Shown here: one piece after another, positions 42,048-45,927 of the stretch
Numbering within the stretch: position 1 is the first letter of the stretch
Layout: each line of letters opens with the position of its first letter
Assembly: GCA_021413765.1 (NCBI GenBank)
Contig: JAIOPT010000008.1
Coordinates: 1 to 45,927, forward strand
Source: Betaproteobacteria bacterium
Lineage (GTDB): Bacteria > Pseudomonadota > Gammaproteobacteria > Burkholderiales > Gallionellaceae
Direction: 5' to 3'
Length of the DNA stretch: 45,927 bases
The notes under the pieces: model-generated
What the model was told of the DNA's origin: nothing
Seen by the model: the letters and a program-made list of their open reading frames with translations, nothing else
Database searches by the model: none
Position numbers and translations under genes: made by a program

Positions 42048-42650
42048 ATGCGGCCGATTCAAGAATGTTACCCAAATTACATTACTCTACCCTTGCTGGC
42101 GGCAGGATTGCTGTTTGCTCAAGCAACACACGGCGGCGCGCAAACCTACCAACCTCTATCTGCCAGCGTGCAAACCTCGTTAAACCACTCCATTTCGGAT
42201 CAAGCGCCGCCCACACTGACATTTGCATCGCAACTGGAGTACAACACTTGGTTGAATAATACATCGCACCGCTTGGAAAAACGCATTCCGGACGAGGGCT
42301 ATCGCGTGGACTTCCTCAAGACTGTGTATTACGAAGCCACGCGCGCCGGATTAGATCCGCAATTAGTGTTGGGACTTATTCAAGTAGAAAGCGGTTTCAA
42401 GAAATATGCCGTATCCAGCGTAGGAGCGAGAGGATATATGCAAGTAATGCCGTTTTGGCTAAATCTCATCGGCCAACGCGAGGGTAATTTATTCCACCTG
42501 CGCACCAACCTGCGATATGGTTGTACCATTCTGCGCCACTACCTCGACATGGAAAAAGGTGATCTCTTCCGCGCTCTAGGCCGCTATAATGGCAGCCTAG
42601 GCAAACCGGAATACCCCAATCTAGTCAATGCTGCTTGGTACAAACACTGA
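42048..42650 (+). CDS. SLT-domain lytic transglycosylase
   Basis: This 200-residue exported muramidase-like enzyme cleaves peptidoglycan to 1,6-anhydro products. An N-terminal hydrophobic signal (LPLLAAGLLFAQATHGGAQT) precedes the domain. The catalytic glutamate is E114 in LIQVESGFKKYAVSSVGARG. It is followed by YMQVMPFWLNLIG and, later, LGRYNGSLGKPEYP, the substrate-cleft tail of the fold. The placement after proS is common in betaproteobacteria. The start at 42048 lacks a strong ribosome-binding site. Confidence 0.88.
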   Translation: MRPIQECYPNYITLPLLAAGLLFAQATHGGAQTYQPLSASVQTSLNHSISDQAPPTLTFASQLEYNTWLNNTSHRLEKRIPDEGYRVDFLKTVYYEATRAGLDPQLVLGLIQVESGFKKYAVSSVGARGYMQVMPFWLNLIGQREGNLFHLRTNLRYGCTILRHYLDMEKGDLFRALGRYNGSLGKPEYPNLVNAAWYKH

Positions 42651-42680
42651 GATTTAACACACCGCATAGCCAGCCCCTAA

Positions 42681-42713
42681 GTCCCCCAATTTTTTTCATT
42701 TGGGGACATTTTT
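42681..42713 (+). terminator. Rho-independent terminator of the transglycosylase gene
   Basis: GTCCCCCAA and TTTGGGGAC form a 9-position stem with one mismatch around a loop of nine bases, followed by ATTTTTAG, 31 bases after the stop. Confidence 0.7.
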
Positions 42714-42963
42714 AGAAAAACTCTCTTGCCGTGGGCTTTTATCACCATTGCAAATTTCGTCACCAGATATGTTGAACAGACTATATCAGCATATGCACAT
42801 AATCTTGGTCTATCCCAATCCCGATAAATTTGATCTGAAATCATTTTTTATTTCTATACAAGCTTCGTTTCAGCTCCTCATCAACATGATCATCAAATAT
42901 CGCTTGGGAGATTTGTTGTTTTGTAGTTTTTTAATGGAGGGGTATCCGACTGACTGCTACTCT

Positions 42964-42997
42964 GTGTAATAATTATGTAATAGAAAATGGCTATAGT
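42964..42997 (+). promoter_or_regulatory. PHO-box-like promoter of pstS
   Basis: GTGTAATAATTA and TGTAATAGAAA are direct repeats of TGTAAT with an 11-base period (42965-42970 and 42976-42981). The -10 box TATAGT (42992-42997) starts ten bases after the second repeat, the spacing used where PhoB replaces the -35 contact. CTGCTAC about 11 bases upstream may be a weaker third unit. Confidence 0.6.
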
Positions 42998-43040
42998 TTA
43001 TGGAGGCTACTCTGTAGCGTACCTAATTTTTGGAGAGAAT

Positions 43041-44087
43041 ATGACCAAACTAAATCGTTTTCTTTATATATTTGGGCTTGCCGCCTCTGTGTCGTTAACC
43101 GTCAATGCTTCGGCCGTTAACCTCACCGGCGCAGGTGCCACCTTTCCCTATCCAATTTACGCCAAATGGGCAGATACTTATAAAACTCAAACCGGTATCA
43201 GCCTGAACTATCAATCCATTGGTTCCGGCGGTGGCATCAAACAAATTATCGCCAAGACAGTAGATTTTGGCGCCTCAGATATGCCTTTGAAACCAGAAGA
43301 GCTGGAAAAGAACGGGCTGATGCAATTCCCGGCAGTGATGGGCGGCGTGGTGCCTGTCATCAACGTAACCGGAGTTGCAGCCGGGCAGCTCAAACTGGAT
43401 GGCAAGGTGCTGGCTGATATTTTCCTCGGCAAGATCACCAAGTGGAATGACCCAGCCCTAATGGCGCTGAATGCGGGCACTAAACTGCCCAATGAAACCA
43501 TCACCGTAGTACATCGCTCCGATGGTTCAGGCACCACCTTCATCTTCACCAACTATCTGTCCAAGGTTAGCCCAGAATGGAAATCTGCGGTTGGCGAAGG
43601 CACTGCCGTCTCCTGGAAAGCAGGCACTGGCGGCAAAGGTAATGAAGGCGTGGCATCTTATGTGCAGCGCATAAAAAATTCCATCGGTTATGTGGAATAT
43701 GCTTATGCTCTGCAGAATAAAATGACTTATGCACAACTAAAGAACCATGACGGTCAGTTTGTCAAACCAGATGACAGCTCTTTCAAGGCTGCCGCTACCA
43801 ACGCTGACTGGGAAAAAGCTCCGGGTTTTTATGAACTATTGACCAATGAACCAGGCAAAGAAAGCTGGCCCATCACCGGTGCTACTTTCATTCTGATGCA
43901 CAAGACACAAGACAAACTTGAAACAGCTAAAGAGGTACTTAAGTTCTTCGACTGGGCTTACATCAATGGCGGCAAGACGGCTGAAGCTCTGGATTATGTT
44001 CCCATGCCGGAAAAAGTTCAGAAGCTGGTGCGTGCCGCTTGGAAATCACAGGTCAAGGATAGCAAGGGTACGGCGATCTGGAAATAA
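43041..44087 (+). CDS. pstS: Phosphate ABC transporter, periplasmic phosphate-binding protein
   Basis: PstS binds phosphate in the periplasm for the PstCAB importer and phosphate sensing. The 348 residues begin with a signal peptide (cleavage near NASA-VNLTG) followed by NLTGAGATFPYPIYAKWADT, the family signature. DFGASDMPLKPEEL and VVHRSDGSGTTFIFTNYLSK carry the phosphate-binding serines, arginine and aspartate. The ATG at 43041 has GGAGA upstream. The 18 codons open before it lie in the promoter. It heads pstSCA, likely induced by PhoB under phosphate limitation. Confidence 0.96.
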   Translation: MTKLNRFLYIFGLAASVSLTVNASAVNLTGAGATFPYPIYAKWADTYKTQTGISLNYQSIGSGGGIKQIIAKTVDFGASDMPLKPEELEKNGLMQFPAVMGGVVPVINVTGVAAGQLKLDGKVLADIFLGKITKWNDPALMALNAGTKLPNETITVVHRSDGSGTTFIFTNYLSKVSPEWKSAVGEGTAVSWKAGTGGKGNEGVASYVQRIKNSIGYVEYAYALQNKMTYAQLKNHDGQFVKPDDSSFKAAATNADWEKAPGFYELLTNEPGKESWPITGATFILMHKTQDKLETAKEVLKFFDWAYINGGKTAEALDYVPMPEKVQKLVRAAWKSQVKDSKGTAIWK

Positions 44088-44120
44088 TAGTCTATTTAAG
44101 CGCTCTGGCAGCGTGTGTTT

Positions 44121-44175
44121 GCAAGATATAATTCTTGCCGGATTAAATTCGAGGGGGCCGGGCTCCCTCAAATTT
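44121..44175 (+). terminator. Hairpins between pstS and pstC (attenuator-like)
   Basis: GCAAGA-TATAAT-TCTTGC (44121-44138) is a small hairpin. AAATT-c-GAGGG and CCCTC-a-AATTT (44145-44175) form a longer one, followed by TGAGCACTTTT and not by a clean T-run. Such intercistronic structures often lower pstC expression relative to pstS. Confidence 0.45.
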
Positions 44176-44221
44176 TGAGCACTTTTAAAAAATCATGCCG
44201 ACGTTTTTACGTGAAGTTCAT

Positions 44222-45157
44222 ATGAAGCGCCATAATTTGCTGGACATTCTGTTCCGCAATGTCACTCGCCTATCTGCATTTGCCGTGCTCTTGCTGCTTG
44301 TTGCCATCATCGTTTCACTGATAATCGGTAGCCTACCCTCCATTAAGACGTTCAATTTCCGGTTTTTTACCAGCGCGGAATGGGATCCGGTCACGAATGA
44401 GTTTGGCGCACTCGTTCCAATAGTTGGCACGCTGGTTACATCTGGCATCGCATTGCTGATCGCCATCCCGGTCAGTTTTGGCATCGCGCTTTTTCTCACT
44501 GAACTTTCGCCACGCTGGTTACGCCGTCCACTAGGCATTGCCATCGAACTGCTGGCTGGTATCCCCAGCATTATTTACGGCATGTGGGGTTTATTTGTAT
44601 TTGCGCCACTATTTGCTGACTATGTACAGCCTTGGCTCATTGAAAAACTTGGTCCGCTGCCGGTATTTGGCCCTTTGTTTCAGGGTATCCCCATGGGTAT
44701 AGGTGTGCTCACCGCAGGCATCATTCTGGCCATCATGGTAATTCCCTTTATTGCCTCGGTAATGCGCGATGTATTCGAGGTCGTTCCTACCCTGCTCAAG
44801 GAATCTGCATATGGCTTGGGTGCTACTACTTGGGAAGTGATGTGGCATGTGGTACTGCCCTATACCAAGATTGGTGTGGCTGGCGGTATTATGCTTGGCC
44901 TGGGGCGTGCATTGGGCGAAACCATGGCGGTCACCTTCGTCATCGGCAATGCGCATAAATTGAGTGCTTCTCTACTGATGCCGGGCAATAGCATCTCCTC
45001 CGCGCTGGCCAACGAATTCAATGAGGCAGTGGGCGAGCTATATACCTCAGCGCTGGTCGAACTTGGACTCATTTTATTCTTGATCACTTTCATCGTGTTG
45101 TCGCTGGCACGTTATATGCTGTACATGCTGACGAAGCGCGAGGGATCCACGACCTGA
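44222..45157 (+). CDS. pstC: Phosphate ABC transporter permease PstC
   Basis: PstC forms, with PstA, the membrane channel for phosphate. The 311 residues show six hydrophobic helices, the fold start [20 protein letters not shown], the motif [20 protein letters not shown], and the EAA loop [20 protein letters not shown] followed by [20 protein letters not shown], the site that contacts the PstB ATPase. I chose the ATG at 44222 by family length. An in-frame ATG at 44195 would add nine residues. Neither has a strong ribosome site. pstA follows after two bases. Confidence 0.93.
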   Translation: MKRHNLLDILFRNVTRLSAFAVLLLLVAIIVSLIIGSLPSIKTFNFRFFTSAEWDPVTNEFGALVPIVGTLVTSGIALLIAIPVSFGIALFLTELSPRWLRRPLGIAIELLAGIPSIIYGMWGLFVFAPLFADYVQPWLIEKLGPLPVFGPLFQGIPMGIGVLTAGIILAIMVIPFIASVMRDVFEVVPTLLKESAYGLGATTWEVMWHVVLPYTKIGVAGGIMLGLGRALGETMAVTFVIGNAHKLSASLLMPGNSISSALANEFNEAVGELYTSALVELGLILFLITFIVLSLARYMLYMLTKREGSTT

Positions 45158-45159
45158 TT

Positions 45160-45927
45160 ATGTTGACACTCTACACACGCCGCCGTCTGATTAATGCCAT
45201 AGGTCTGGGAATTTCGGCCTTGGCCATGCTGTTCGGCCTGCTCTGGTTGGGCTGGATTTTATGGACGTTGCTGGCAAATGGCCTGCCTCAACTGACTATG
45301 GCAGTGCTTACCCAAATGACGCCGCCACCAAACAGCACTGGTGGCTTGCTCAACGCCATTGCCGGCAGCCTAATGATGACCTTTCTTGCCGCACTGATCG
45401 GCACCCCTATCGGCATACTGGCGGGCACCTATTTGGCGGAATTCGGCCAGCGCGGCTGGTTAGCGCCGACCACGCGCTTCATTAACGACGTGCTGCTATC
45501 TGCACCATCTATCGTGATCGGCCTGTTCATATATGAAATGTACGTCGTCAAGATTGGGCACTTCTCCGGCTGGGCCGGTGCGCTGGCATTATCCATTTTG
45601 GTCTTCCCGATCGTCTTCCGCACTAACGAAAATATGTTGCGTCTAGTGCCGAATACCTTACGCGAAGCGGCGGCAGCGCTAGGCGCACCACAATGGAAAG
45701 TGATCAACCTGGTTACTCTACGCGCTGCACGAGCCGGCATTATTACCGGGGTGCTGCTAGCAGTGGCGCGTATTAGCGGGGAAACAGCACCGCTATTGTT
45801 TACCTCGCTGAACAATCAATTCTGGAGCAGCGATATGAATCAGCCCATGGCCAACCTGCCGGTAGTCATTTTCCAATTTGCCATGAGCCCCTACCAGGAC
45901 TGGCAGAGTCTCGCCTGGGCTGGTGCA
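45160..45927 (+). CDS. pstA: Phosphate ABC transporter permease PstA (3' end outside window)
   Basis: The frame is open from ATG at 45160 to the last base (256 codons), so the gene is cut by the window edge. It shows the PstA block [57 protein letters not shown] and the EAA loop [20 protein letters not shown], then [20 protein letters not shown]. The start lies two bases after the pstC stop, which indicates tight coupling. pstB and phoU are expected beyond the window. Confidence 0.93.
   Translation, partial: MLTLYTRRRLINAIGLGISALAMLFGLLWLGWILWTLLANGLPQLTMAVLTQMTPPPNSTGGLLNAIAGSLMMTFLAALIGTPIGILAGTYLAEFGQRGWLAPTTRFINDVLLSAPSIVIGLFIYEMYVVKIGHFSGWAGALALSILVFPIVFRTNENMLRLVPNTLREAAAALGAPQWKVINLVTLRAARAGIITGVLLAVARISGETAPLLFTSLNNQFWSSDMNQPMANLPVVIFQFAMSPYQDWQSLAWAGA

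Noticed and set aside
42700-42969. An 89-codon frame between the transglycosylase and pstS
   Set aside because: It begins with a TTG inside the terminator hairpin, has no ribosome-binding site or family motifs, and ends next to the PHO box. Considered intergenic.

Overview
This 45.9 kb window looks like a betaproteobacterial chromosome of moderate GC content. I infer a member of the Nitrosomonadales (Gallionellaceae-like), from the overall similarity of the housekeeping proteins (LysC, CoaBC, RppH, ProS, PstSCA, YqjD/E, DUF475) and from a one-piece ssrA with a proteobacterial tag peptide. The taxonomic call is inference, because no search was possible. The window mixes conserved genes with accessory islands, decayed insertion sequences and small repeats.

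Layout. Positions 1-3.8 kb hold the end of a lectin-like or hypothetical gene, a DUF3293 protein, a YpfJ-type zinc metallopeptidase, an IS21 remnant and an MFS exporter. Positions 3.9-10.9 kb are a leftward type I restriction-modification operon: hsdR, a DUF559 nuclease cassette flanked by 42-bp inverted repeats, hsdM, hsdS, a 42-residue protein and a HigA-like antitoxin. It lies directly beyond the 3' end of ssrA (tmRNA, 10996-11364, minus strand). A DinG/YoaA-type helicase follows. Positions 13.7-17.3 kb form a small tRNA-Ser-linked island with mazEF, shuffled integrase fragments, a HigB2/HigA2 pair and a P4-type integrase beside tRNA-Ser(UGA). Near-duplicate hairpins bracket it.

Positions 17.6-22.3 kb hold a Bax-inhibitor-1/YccA protein, an IS5-type remnant, an ankyrin protein, lysC and a yqjD-yqjE-yqjK-like set. 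Positions 22.4-24.5 kb are an SOS-like two-gene operon (LexA/UmuD-like peptidase plus UmuC polymerase). A 143-bp MITE has split it and now provides the Shine-Dalgarno sequence of umuC. Positions 24.5-32.0 kb hold a coupled Sel1-repeat and J-domain pair, an IS256-like remnant, a PAS histidine kinase and a CheB-CheR-PAS hybrid. Positions 33-35.2 kb hold two tandem PEGA-SUMF1 lipoprotein-like or exported paralogues.

Positions 35.5-46 kb are mostly core genes: radC diverging from coaBC-dut, a DUF475 membrane protein convergent with a C-terminally truncated dut, rppH diverging from proS, an SLT transglycosylase, and the pstS-pstC-pstA phosphate-uptake operon behind a PHO-box-like promoter. pstA runs off the end.

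The least ordinary structures are the DUF559 inverted-repeat cassette inside the restriction operon, the MITE at the umuC start codon with a GAAC-N4-GTTC operator upstream of its partner, and the dut gene lacking motif V.
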